The notes beneath the pieces were generated by a model. That model saw only the letters and a program-made list of their open reading frames with translations. It searched no databases and had not been told where the DNA came from. Position numbers and translations under genes: made by a program. A stretch of 64,000 bases of DNA from Morella rubra (lineage: Eukaryota; Streptophyta; Magnoliopsida; Fagales; Myricaceae), in assembly GCA_003952965.2 (NCBI GenBank), contig CM025849.1, positions 23,186,308-23,250,307 of the forward strand, read 5' to 3'. Positions 33,175 to 44,640 of this stretch are shown piece by piece. The first letter of the stretch is position 1. The number at the start of each line of letters is the position of its first letter.

Positions 33175-36082
33175 TTTGGGGCAGCCTCCAATGCTCCAGT
33201 CAGTTTTCTTTTTCTTTTTCTTAATTCGTAATATATCTATTAACTATGATAGTGCTTGAGATCGTTATATAAAACCCAAATAGTTAATAGATCTCATAGC
33301 TATCCTTTTATATAAAACCAATTAAAGTTTCCCACATACGGCGCCATCTGCTGAAGCCATTTTTAACCGGCCTATCACAGAATCCACTGGGCCAAGAACC
33401 CGAGGAAGCTGGGCCTGAGGTCCAAGCTTACGATAAGTTGAAAGGCTCAAGCTCTCATTCCTTCTTCCTACAAGCAAAGAAAACAAGCTAAGACCCGGAG
33501 TCCTCCTCGTAGGGGGATTTCTCCGATGCCTTTGTTAGTCGTCATTTTTTCTATATTTTTTGTTTACTAGTTCAATTATCAGTGAGAGAGTATGCGTACC
33601 GTTCCGTTTTGCTCCATTTTCTCTTATATTCTTTTCTTTTCCAGTTTGGGCCAGGGCCTCGATAGGCCGCAACTTGCATCTTTATCCTTACTTTTTTCTC
33701 CGTCTTTTTGGGGTGCCAGCCCCCTCCCTCCCCTTTTTTATGACGGTTCCGCTTTATCAAGTACCTTCTGCCCATTTTTTATTAGGAAATTTAACAGTTT
33801 AGTCCTTGAGTTTTACCCCCTTTTATTTTTTAGTCCTTGGTTTAATTTTTTCAAATATTAGTCATTGAGTTTACATTTTTTTACGAAATGATCCTTCCGT
33901 CAGAGATCTGTTTGTTTCCCTAACGGAAGGGCCACATCAGCTGACAACTCAGCAGTTGATGTTTTATTAAGTGGGGCCACTTTTCCCCTCCTTCTCTTCA
34001 TTGGTCTTTAGGAAGGCGGTCTCTATTTACTTATTTAATGGCTTGATATTATTCTTTTTAGCATTGTTTTTATCATGGAATCAGATGATTAACTCTCCCA
34101 TAAGCTCACTTTTTTATGCTCGACATGACCCCCATTTAAGAGGGGTGTAGATTTTTTCCTAATGGTTGATTTGTAGTCGATGAGAACTTGTTTGTATTAG
34201 GATGGACCTCAACCTTTTCTATTTAGCTAGGGCCCATTTCCTTTCTCATTAGGCTGAAAAGTCTATTACCATCCGTATAAGTTAATCAACTCAACGCAAG
34301 GGAAAAAAAAAATCTGTTATTAAATAAAGACTTGGAAGTCAATTAATACAGGCCATTCGATGCTGGAAGCTTGCACCAAAAATATTTATTGACTCAAGTC
34401 ACATGGGACCGTCATTTTAGAATATTCCAAAAGATGCTTTGAAATATAGCCGCTTCCCGTACAATATGGATCTATTCCAAATGAAAGACATGAAATTAGA
34501 GAGATTTAAACAAAGACAGCTACCTTGTTTTAACAAAGGTTACAACCCAGTTCTTTGTCATTTTCCCGCTGCGAATCTTGCAGTTCCGAACCTCATGACG
34601 CAAGATTGATCGTTAGTTAATTTAATTGAAATTTATACTTAAGTGACGAAAGCGTGCGTCACGAGGTTCGGAAATTTTTTGGGACAAAATGTTTTGCCGC
34701 CAGCACGATCGATGGTCCAATAAAAAAATGAAAATAAAAATCTTCAAAATAATTAAAATAATTTTTTTTCGAATAATCTTTCCCACGTTTTTACTTTGAA
34801 TTGAAATTGAAACAGGAAGAGGGGACAATTAGAGTGAGGGACCTTTAAATCTAGAGACTCGTAACAATAAAAGAGGTGAAATCGAGATTAAAAAAAAAAA
34901 GAACATACATATAAAATCATATTTAAATAATAAACTATTTATTCATTTCCCATTTGTCCTTATCTTCAGGTTATTACAGGTTTTTAAAGGTTAAATGTGA
35001 CTGATCAATTATTCTTTTGGCATGACTCTTAAAAGGATTAAATGTGACATCTTTTTTTTTTTTTCTTTTTTTCCTCAAGCGAAATGGCATTAACTATAGG
35101 GTTAGTTTAGGCTTCCTAAAGTTAAATAGGTTGTAATGATTTTGTCTAGGCTTAGCTTAGATATTCTACTCAGGCATTAGAAAGGGATGGGATAGCAAGA
35201 GAGGCAGTTAATGATTGCAATGTTGACTAATCATTGCTCTTTGACTACAAAAATTTCTATGGGCACTAAACTAGGGCGGTCTGGTTTTGTGACTTAAAAG
35301 AGGTGGGCTGAGCTTTGGAAAAGGGCTGGGCTGAATTGGGCTTGAGTGAGGTCTATTGGGCTTTGTTTTAAAGCTTTTATGCAATAAAACCTAATTTCTA
35401 GCCTATTTTAGCTAATTAAATGAAATAATTCTCATAAATATTCCTAAAATGCACTACTACCTTAGAATATGTCCTATTGGCTTAGCAATTAAGGGTGTAA
35501 TGCAAAGCAAGCAAAAGGATTGAAGAGAAAATAAGGTTTTATAAGAAAATAGGGCTAAAACGTGTATTAGGGGTATTTTAGTATTTTTTCCTAATAAAAT
35601 ATAATATTTAAAATATTTAATAATTAAAATATGTAATTAAATCAAAGAGCTTAAAAAGATTAAAAAAAAGTAGATATTTTTCTTATAATTTTTGGATTGT
35701 GTAAAACTATTTTTAAAGATTTTTTCTTTTTAAAATTAATTAAATAATTAAATCCGAAAATAGTAATATAAATATATTTATTATAATTAATTAAGAAAAT
35801 TAGGTAGGTAAAAATATTTAGAAGATCAGGTATTACACACAATCTTTTAACTTAAAATTTAAAAAGAAATATAAAATTTTTGTTTATTCTTTTATTTCAG
35901 TGTAAAAGGTTTTAATTCAAAAAATTTGTCTGAGAATCTAATTATATGCGGCTTGTCAGTTGTCTCCGCCACTGTGGATGACCCGTTGGCCCCACGGATG
36001 GCAGGTGACAAATTTTAATTGAACATCCAACTGCCTCCTTAAGACCCATTCCCTCCCTCAACAACCTCTGCCAATGAATTAT
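33175..36082. other. no recognised gene
   Basis: Mostly AT-rich. 33785-33980 carries TTTAGTCCTTGAGTTTTA, TAGTCATTGAGTTTAC and CCCTAACGGAAGG, phrases typical of a common class of plant terminal-repeat elements, but I could not find the partner repeat. Frames at 33560-33861 are low-confidence. Homopolymer tracts occur at 35053-35075. Confidence 0.45.
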
Positions 36083-37320
36083 GGGAGCGGATTGCCTTCG
36101 AAGGCAATTTCGTGCGAAGGGACTGAATGGATGGCTGAGAGTACATTTTACAGATCTAACAGTGTAAAATACTCTAGGTCATTTTATGAATTTTTTTGGC
36201 TTCTGGTTTAGCTCTATGGCTTAGCGGCTGGATCCCTCGAATTTTCTTTTACGCGACTTTGAGTCCCTCTCTTCAACTCTTAAGACTCTTCCCGCTTGAG
36301 TTGCTTCCTCTCCAAGTTTTTTCTCCTCCTCCTAATTCACCATCTCTCTGCCGCTCTATTGTTGGGTTCTGGCTCACGATTGGATCTCAAAACGCTAGCT
36401 GCGAATTAGCCCGCTGGCTCACAAGTTAAAGAAGCAGAGGTATGCTTAGGAAAAAGAAGAAGCAGAGCTATGGTCCCGGCCACCCACAAAGCATATTAAT
36501 CTTTGTTTGCATATAATTTTTAATTGGTGAATCTATTTTGTATGTATATGTAGATGGTCGCTGATTGCTGGAAGACTTTCGGAGAGAACTGCTAACGTTG
36601 TGAGGCCCTTCTTTCTCTCTATGTAACCAACTGATTTGATCACAATGCTGTCCAACTGATTTGATCACAATACTGTGAGGCCTGGACAGAGTGCTGTGAG
36701 ATATCAGATGAGCTGTTTCAAAACTCAGAGGTATATTGTGCCCTGCGTTCGCTTCCTTTTATCTGTGTTTGATCGCAGTAAGTTTCCCTCTCGTTATTTT
36801 TTGGTTCGTGTTTTGCTGAATGTGTTAGTTGCTGGAACAGGGGAAAAGTTTGAACCGGCACCTAGTGGGGTTTGGTTGTTTGGTTGTTCTTATTAAGTGT
36901 CTCTCTGCAAATTTCATGATTCAAACAAGGGTGTTTCTTTTGCATTTTGCCAATGGTGGATCACTGCAACTTTTGTGGCTGTGGAGAAGCTTATTGGAAG
37001 AGAGATAAAGCTAGAGAGAGATAGAGAATTACGCGAGAAGGAGGTCTGTCCGGCAGAGATGGTGAAGGAGAGGGAGAAAAAAATTGGAGAGAGAGAGTCT
37101 CAGGCGTGGAAGAAAGGAGAAGGGAGGCCCAAGCCTCACGTGAAAGCCAGGGAGCCGACGAGATGAAGATAGGGAATGAGCCGCCAAGCTGAATTGGAAA
37201 GCCATAAAATTTCATTAAATGAGGTGGACTGTTTTAAACCGTTAGATCTGGAAAATACAATCCATGCTGTCCATTCGGTCCCTTTGCACAGAATTGCCTT
37301 TGGAGGCAATCTGTTCCCCC
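36083..37320. mobile_element. MULE-like element with ~125-bp inverted repeats
   Basis: 36083-36205 pairs with the reverse complement of 37195-37320: GATTGCCTTCGAAGGCAATT versus GATTGCCTCCAAAGGCAATT, AAGGGACTGAATGGA versus AAGGGACCGAATGGA, CAGATCTAACAGT versus CAGATCTAACGGT, and GTCATTTTATGAA versus CTCATTTAATGAA. The 1.2-kb size and long terminal repeats fit a non-autonomous MULE. A 9-bp target duplication is not clear. The interior has no recognised gene; it contains a 25-bp tandem duplication CCAACTGATTTGATCACAAT at about 36628 and 36653. Confidence 0.68.
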
Positions 37321-38162
37321 AACTTATCTGACCAGCCGGGCTACAAAAACAAAAATACGAACCAAGACCCAGGCAACGAACTTGTAAAACATTTTCTGCA
37401 CTTTGTGGGAGGTCAGCTAGAAAATTATTTCGTACAATTTTGCTCAAACTTCGAGAGAGAAAGAGGGCCATAAAAGCTTAGAAAAAAAAGGCGATAAAAA
37501 TTAATCAACTCCATTTCTTTATAACTTTATGCTTATTCAATATGTCTATCATATTCTTTTAGTACAGTACATTCTTTTCTTCAGAGTTTTAATACTTTAT
37601 CACTCTAACTTTATGATTTGAGCTCGCCAAATATCACAAAAAAATACACATCTTTTTAGTACAATTCACACTTCCATTCTTTTCCTCAGAATTTTATTAC
37701 TTTATTATTCCAATTTTACAATTTTGGAACACTATTTCTATTCTTTCTTTAACATATTCGTTGCTTTGTTTTGGTCTTAAAGGCATCATCCAAAGAGAGA
37801 GATAGAAAAATAAAATAATTTAGTCATGTCATGTATATTACAAGTAAATGATTCTACTATATGTAGTTAATGTCACCTTCCATTCTTTTCGTTGTATAAT
37901 AGATACGATATATTCATTGCTTCACTTGAGATTTTTGTGTGGTCGCCAAACTAGCACTTTTTAGTCATAAAGAATTACTAAAGAGTAACACTTTTGCCTT
38001 AATTGCTTCCAAAGGAAAGGATATATGTTGCCAATTTTTTGTTACTCTTACGACATAGCTAGCTTTTATTGTTTGAGTGAGATAGAGAAAGAGAAAAGAG
38101 AGAGAAAAAAAAAAAGCACCAATAAAAGCAGAGAGAGAAAAAAAAAGCACCAATATTATATT
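37321..38162. other. no recognised gene
   Basis: AT-rich, with two similar segments around TACAGTACATTCTTTTC and TACAATTCACACTTCC followed by CAGAGTTTTAATACTTTAT/CAGAATTTTATTACTTTAT (about 37563-37740), a diverged local duplication of about 110 bp. AGAGAGAAAAAAAAAAGCACCAATA repeats near 38098-38155. Confidence 0.5.
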
Positions 38163-38604
38163 GGTAATTTCATAGTTCGCCACTTAACTATAAGTAAAAA
38201 TCAATGCCGCCTCCCTAACTATCAAAATGGATTTTTACATCTTCTAAATTTTTAAAATCATCAAAGTACGCCCTCCATCCAAATCAACCATTAAGTTAAA
38301 CGGAAAAAGTGAGAAATGATAGAAATGCCCTCCAAGACAAAATTTTAAAAAAATACATAAAAATTCAAGAAATAAATTAAAAATAAATAGATTCTGAAAT
38401 AGAGTTTCAATAGATTTATGTAAAAAATATTCTATTTTTTAAAATATTATTTTTTATGTTAAAATAAATTTTAAAATATTTTTAATAATTTTTATCTTAG
38501 AGGGTATTTCGGTCAATTTTTTACCTTTTTTTTTTCTGAGGCGTAAAAATATATTTTGATAGTTAATTTTTACTCATGATTAAGTATCCAACTACGAAAT
38601 TACC
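38163..38604. mobile_element. small non-autonomous element with ~75-bp inverted repeats
   Basis: The left end GGTAATTTCATAGTT... and right end ...AACTACGAAATTACC are inverted repeats extending through AGTAAAAATCAA and AACTATCAAAATGGATTTTTAC. The interior shares AAATGCCCTCCAAGACAAAA and TTAAGTTAAACGGA-type strings with 52739-53202, so the two elements are related. No coding capacity. The target duplication is unresolved. Confidence 0.65.
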
Positions 38605-38972
38605 ATACTTTTTTTTTAAGAATAGATCTGTATCTTCTCTTTTTTTTTTTGGCAGCCAAAAGTACCCCTGCCCATATTATAATTAATGATGACTCCTAAA
38701 AGTACGGGACGTTGCCTTGCAATTCTTTCTATATAACGGCCCGTCGCTTTATTGTTTGAGACCCTCAGAGCAGATCTCCCTTAAACGGTGAAATTGTGCT
38801 GAAGGTCAGTGCGGCGCTTCGCTTTCAGTTTATACACTTCCCATAGCTGAGTTTCCAGAGGTGAATCTGAAGGTCAGTGCGGTCCAACATATCTCTTCCC
38901 ATGATTATATGGTTTTCATCATTCTCTCTTACTAACCCTGGCGTGCAGCCATTTGCCGTCCGGTGCAGCTCT

Positions 38973-38981
38973 CTATAAATA
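38973..38981 (+). promoter_or_regulatory. TATA box upstream of the DUF247 gene
   Basis: CTATAAATA about 290 bp before the DUF247 ATG, in a moderately GC-rich context. A second TATA-like string CTATATAAC lies at about 38730. TGAAGGTCAGTGCGG is repeated at about 38798 and 38868 between them. Confidence 0.45.
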
Positions 38982-39267
38982 CTTCTACAAAGCCACTATA
39001 TAATTCCCGTCGTTTTAAGACTTAAGTGATTAATGGCGTTAGACTTGCAGCCGGATTTCAGTATTTGACTGTCTCGTTCTTTCAGTTAATTCCGATCAAT
39101 CGACTGCAGCCTTATATTTCAGTTTTAATTAATGAGTCAGATGCCATTGTTACACCCGGCTCTGGTGCTCCCTTTTGCTCTAGAAACTAGCCTTTGGCTT
39201 CATATACTTGGAACTTCAGACTTTTGTGTCTTGTCGTGTACGAAATTCAGGAAAAGTTACTTGACAC

Positions 39268-40667
39268 ATGGAAGGATCAAGTGAGGAAATGCGAGACGAA
39301 GCAAAGGTTTCACCAGGGGAAGTACATGATACATGTACTGATCAGGTGGTGAATACTAAAACGAAAGAGATCATCTTCAAACTATCAGAAACTCTCTTAT
39401 TTCCACGCGGCTGTTGTATCTACAAGTGTCATGAGGTCCTTCGTAAATGGAATGAAAAAGCTTATACTCCTCAGGTAATATCAATCGGGCCTTTTCATCA
39501 TGGCAGGGAAAACCTGCAGAGTATGGAAATCATCATACGGAGATATCTCCAGAGCTTCATAAAACGACAAGACCCGGTGGACTTGTGGAATTTGATAACC
39601 GGCATATACAACGTATGGAGGGAAATATTCGTAAAAGCTATTCAGAACCTATTCCACTTGGTAATGATGAATGCGTGGAAATGATAGCGGTGGATGCGAG
39701 CTTCATTATTGAGTTTTCCTTAAGGTGCTACAGTTTCTGGCCGCCGGATGAGGTGGGAGCAGTACATATAATTGAAATTCATATAGAAGGTTATCATGAT
39801 GACGACGTAATTCGTGCGATTATGTCGGACTTATTGTTACTCGAAAACCAACTTCCTTTCTTCGTGATCGATGCGTTATATACGTTTGCAGTCGCTCATT
39901 TCCGAACGCAAAGTGATCTCCCAACGTTCCCTCCCTGTATTGAGCTAAGTTTTCGCCTCTTTCGCCCCTATAACCTTCACGATATGCTCCCCAACCCCAA
40001 TTCAAAAAAATTGCACTTTACTGATTTACATAGATATTTTTTACTACTTCCATTGGAAAAACGACCAAAACGAGGCAAAAACCTAATTGTGAAAATGTAT
40101 AGTGCAACTGAACTGGCGATGGCAGGATTGAAGTTTAAGGCCAGTTCAAAGTACAATCATGCCTTACTTGAACTAAAGTATTCAATCCACAGCCGACAGT
40201 TGGAAATCCCACGGTTTCCCTTGGATTACTACACCGAGATTTATTGTCGAAACCTCATGGCCTACGAGCAATGTCACTATGCTGATGAAGCATATATTAC
40301 TGACTATTTTGTCCTCTTACATTTCCTTATCAAAACAGGAAAAGCCTTGGAGTTACTTACTCGTCTGGGGATCATCGAGACTAAATTTGATCACGAAGCT
40401 GGAGCTCTCATGATAAACAAGTTATGTACAAATATGGTATGTTCATCTATGAACACTGACTATTATGAGATTTCGAAGGGCTTGAATAAATTCTATGAGA
40501 TGAGTCCTGTGCAGCGTTGGAACGCTGCCTTGAAGAGATAGAAGACTACTTTGATCAATGATTACTTTGGCACGCCCTGTATGAGTGCTTCTAAGATTTC
40601 TGCTATTATCTTCCTAGTGCTCACTATCGTACAAACTGTATGCTCTGTTCTACAGACGATAAAATAG
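39268..40667 (+). pseudogene. DUF247 / UPF0481 gene, frameshifted and with early stop
   Basis: A plant DUF247 membrane protein. The first frame (39268-39684) has the family N-terminus CCIYKCHEVLRKWNEKAYTP and QVISIGPFHHGRENLQ. At about 39570-39590 the frame shifts by one base; the second frame (to 40541) continues IQRMEGNIRKSYSEP, DECVEMIAVDASFIIEF, MSDLLLLENQLPFFVID and LRFKASS-like LKFKASSKYNHALLELKY, ending NAALKR then TAG at 40539-40541. Without that stop the same frame runs to TAG 40665-40667 and adds INDYFGTPCM plus a hydrophobic helix ISAIIFLVLTIVQTVCSVL, the C-terminal membrane anchor of the family. So two lesions separate it from a full-length protein of about 460 aa. It has no introns, as is usual for the family. 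The function of DUF247 proteins is poorly known; some act in grass self-incompatibility. A sequencing error at the frameshift cannot be excluded. Confidence 0.92.
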
Positions 40668-41991
40668 GTCTGAATTAGCTAGTGCAATTTTAAGAGTAAT
40701 ATGTATTGTGGTGCATTCGGGTGACATTTTATTGGCTGTTTTTTGGTGCTGTTGACAAAATTTCAATGGAAATAAGTACTACACAAGTCCATATTGTTTA
40801 GTGGTGCTATTCAATTAATTATCACGCTTTCATTGCTATCACTATAAGAAAATTCACCGTGGGTGACAAAATTTGTCAACAAAAGTTTTGGATGTCAAAT
40901 TTAAGTTGTCATCTGGTTTGTCAAGGTTAGCCCGTCAACAAAGATTTTAAGTAACTTTTTGCATGTTTCCTCACACAAAAGCGTCCGAACAAAAGAGTAA
41001 AACGTTTGGATGGATTTTGTTTCCTTGTCTACTTTGAAATCCGTCACAACTTAGTGATTTTTGTCCATTCACATGAAGCGAGCAAATGTTATGTACTAGG
41101 CAACGAACTTGTTCTTCATCATTGAATATCCTTGCCTACGAATCAAAAACATAGATTGGACGGATCTTCATTTTCTGACAAATTCAAAATCTATCACTAT
41201 AGATATTGTTCGCATGCTAGTATAAGTCATGCAGACGCTCAATACTTAGAATTGTGGGAACGGACAAACACGACAAATGAAAATCTGTCACCGAATATGT
41301 CGTTCGAAATAATGTTTTGTGCAAACAAATAATAAATACAATTGTGGGAACAGGAATAGAGGTGTGCATGATTTTCACATATTGTTGTGCGCATGATTTT
41401 CGTCAATGGTACCATGTGAACGTTTGTTGATGCGTTCGGACAGTATTTTATTGATATTAACATCTGCAAATTTATTTAAGCTTTTAAAAATAATTGACAC
41501 ATGATACTCAAAACATTATATTTAATAATAATCATCATAATAACAAATTGTCTACAAATATTTAATCATCATAATAGTAAAAAACAATACATAATAAAAA
41601 ATCAAGTCTGAAATAGACAATCTACGCAAATCTTCGTCGAGGCTTCAAATGTGATGTGAGTTGTCTTATTTGTTCCATCATCTAGTAACACATTTTTTTA
41701 TTTTTTGCATTCGTTGCATGGTTTGTTCATCATACTCCTCTTGTTGTTTCTGGTGTTGTTCCTCCTCCTTCAATCTTTGGGATAGATCAACAAATTACAC
41801 TGAAGACAATAATCCAACTAACTATACTGAGCAACCTAAATCACGCAATGATCTGTGCTTTTATCAAGCCAATGAATTTCCATAGAGCATTATTGTGTCA
41901 AAAACTTCACATCTAATTGCAAAAGATAGGGGAGACAAATATACAAAAGGAAGACCAATTAATTTATTATCATCGTAAAAAATGAGGACAT
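40668..41991. other. no gene; possible CACTA-type terminus at 40840
   Basis: CACTATAAGAAAATTCACCG at 40840 resembles the CACTACAAGAAAA terminus of CACTA elements, and CGTCCGAACAAAAG (about 40981) has an inverted counterpart GCGTTCGGACAG at about 41432. I could not find the matching right end. Open frames at 41132-41885 show no domain. Confidence 0.4.
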
Positions 41992-42545
41992 TATTGACTT
42001 TTAGTCACAATCGATATTTTGATGATAACAATAAAAGAAATTAAGATGGATAAATAAAGAAAATTCAATATGAACACGGAATGATTAAGCAATGATCAAT
42101 TCAATGGAAGTGACTCAAAAATGAAAATTCAAGACAATAGGGTAAACTTTGTAACTCTAAAAGCTTCACTTTTAACAAATATTTGAATTACGCACTTACA
42201 TATTTTTCAAACCTAGCATAAATCTTTCTATCACAAGTTCGATGATCAAAATATGCCTTAAGTGTTTCCAAAGTCTCTCAACATAAACTCTCAAACCTTA
42301 TCTATATTCTTGGTGAAATGGTTTTGAAATTGGAATTTCAAAAAGTAAAAAATGAGCCTTTAATTTTCAAGTAGTTGCACATTTCAAATGTAGCGGCTAG
42401 TGATCGACCGCTTGGTGTAGTGGTCGATCAAGCCAAATTTCTCAAAATTCAACACTTTTGAATTTTCGACCATTGGAGGTAATGATAACCTGCAAGCAAT
42501 CGATCGATATAATAAAAAAATTGATAAATCGCCCCAAACGGCTAA
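41992..42545 (+). mobile_element. LTR fragment, family B
   Basis: Matches the first part of the solo LTR at 62132: GACTTTTAGTCACAATC, TTTTGATGATAACAATA, CAATGGAAGTG, GGGTAAACTTTGTAACTCTAA and GACCGCTTGGTGTAGTGGTCGA. The first G of the canonical TG start is an A here. Homology fades near 42545, so the 3' half (promoter and beyond) is missing. Confidence 0.75.
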
Positions 42546-43009
42546 AAATGACAGGTTTTCACATGTAGCTTAATACTCTTGAACAACCACACATAATTTC
42601 TTAAGCTTGAGAGAGGTAAAAAATCGTCCTACTAGCTTCTGAAAAATATAATGTCTCCAAAATTGAAATGTACCTTAATGGATAAACAATTGACTTACTA
42701 GTTCCCTAAAAATCAAATGTTACGATTTTTGATGAAACACCGTCCTACTAGCTTCCAAAAATAAATTGCCTTAAAATGTGTATCTTAAAAGCATGAATAA
42801 AAGATTGGTCATTTATGAACTCCAAATCTCACTAAATAAGACCCTAATCAAAGTTTTGAAACTAATACATCAAGTACAACTTTTATCTCCAAATCACCAC
42901 TTAATCAATACACTAATTATCCCTAATGCACTACTAAACCAAAACTTATTTTTCATCAAGAATATGCATTTATGTTAAACAAAAACTCGGGATGGCATTC
43001 GTATATGTT
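42546..43009. other. no recognised gene
   Basis: AT-rich. CGTCCTACTAGCTTC is repeated (about 42627 and 42742). No coding sequence is recognised. Confidence 0.5.
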
Positions 43010-44640
43010 ACTAGAACCCCAATGCCTTCAGAAATTCATATTAAGACAAGCAATAAGAGTTTCTTCAACATCTTAACTGAATTCTAAAAGACAAATGGAA
43101 AAGTCAAGGGGTTAACAAACTCATCTACTAAGACACGAGAACACCAAAATCAAATTTCCATCTTCTATGGGAGATATCAGAACTTCTAACATCTTCCTCA
43201 TTACCCTAAATGGCAAGGCCAAAATTCCATTTGAAATCCAAAAATCACAAGCACGCATGTTTGAAGTGTAAGTTAACTTCTAAACCCATGTTCATAACTA
43301 AGATAAGGAACAAAAGTTTGTCCAACATCGTAACATGGTTCTAAAAATCATACAAAAAAAAAAAGAGGGATAAATGAACTCATCTACTCCAGCATGAGAA
43401 AGCCCAAATCAAATTACCGCCTACTGTGGAGATGGCAAGAACCTATGTCTGACGTCTTCCTCATCAAAAACTCGCATGTTTGAAAGTTAAATTTAACTTC
43501 CAAACCCAAGGGGCTTAGACCAGCCAACTTTACAAAAAGGACACACTACATATATGTGACCGAAAACGCCATAAGAAATTCATAACTGAGACAAGGAACA
43601 AGAGTTTGGTCAGCATCTGCGCAAAATTCTAACAGGCATACAGAAAGTGACGACGGATTAATGAACTCATATACTCAGACATGGGAACGGCCACATCAAA
43701 TTTTCGTCTATCGTGGAGATAAAGGAACAAATTTCTAGCATCTTCGTCATTACACTGAACGGCCAAGCCAGAATCCCATCTGAAATCCACAAAACACACA
43801 CAAACTCGCATGTTCAAAGTGAAATTTAACTTTTAAACCTAGGGTGCTTAAACCAGCCAACCTTATAAAAAGGACACCATATATATATGTCGCCTCCAGA
43901 TGAAAACGTTATTGGTCTATTTGTTGGACCCCAACACCTTAAGAAGTTTGTAACTGAGACGTGGAGCATGAGTTGGTCCAACATCTAACTGAATTCTGAA
44001 AGACATACTGAAAAGAAGCGGAATTAGCACAATCATCTCCTCAGACTCGAGAACAGCCAAATGAAATTCAGGCCCAGTGTCAAGATAACAAGAACATATT
44101 TCTAACATCTCCCTCAACACATTTAACGGCGAGACCCATATTCTATCCGAAATACACAAAACTCAAGCACAAACTCGTTGGTTCAAAGTGAAATTTAACT
44201 TATAAACCCAAGATGATCGTGCCAACCAACCTTACAAAAAGGACAATTTATAATTTGTGCCGCCTGCAGATGAAAACATGATTGTTGGACCCCCACGCCT
44301 TAAGAAGCTAGTAACTGAGACAAGAAGCAAGAGTTTCTTCAATATCTGAACAAAATTCCAAGCAAAATACAAGGAAAAGAAGAGGAATTGACAAGCTCAT
44401 TTACTCAAATAGAAAATCTTGCCACTTGTGGAGATGGCAAGAACAAAAATTTTAATCTTCCTTATCACACTAAATGGACACGCCCAAATTCGATCTGATA
44501 TCAACAAAACCCAAGCCCAAATTTGCAAATTTGAAGTAAAATTGTACTTCTAACTCTATGGTTATCTGGCCAGCCTACATTACAAAATCGAGACAAATTG
44601 CATATTTGTGCTCCTCCAGATGAAAACCTCTGAGTGTTTT
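43010..44640. repeat. degenerate tandem repeat array, units about 255-370 bp
   Basis: At least five diverged units begin with variants of TAACTGAGACAAGGAACAAG (about 43036, 43291, 43579, 43947, 44308). They proceed through GAACTCATCTACTCAGACA, TGGAGATGGCAAGAACA, ACATCTTCCTCAT, AACTCGCATGTT, AAGTGAAATTTAACTT and CCAGCCAACCTTACAAAAAG, then GCCTCCAGATGAAAAC. Spacing varies through internal deletions. Minus-strand frames (43629-43817, 43917-44159) show faint positional similarity but no recognised domain, so I treat the array as non-coding. Confidence 0.7.

Noticed and set aside
37021-37145. Coiled-coil protein (REIKLERDRELREKE...) at 36897-37166
   Set aside because: GA-rich sequence naturally translates to charged residues. 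No introns, no family match, and it lies within a terminal-repeat element.
43629-44159. Repeated minus-strand frames as a tandem-repeat protein
   Set aside because: The similarity between units is at DNA level with frequent indels; frames do not stay open and no domain is recognised.
43010-44640. Cluster of C/D-box snoRNA genes (repeated GATGA ... CTGA strings about 75 bases apart)
   Set aside because: The C-box match is incomplete (CAGATGA instead of RTGATGA), terminal stems are not evident, and the strings are part of a longer diverging repeat unit. An snoRNA search tool would be needed to revive it.
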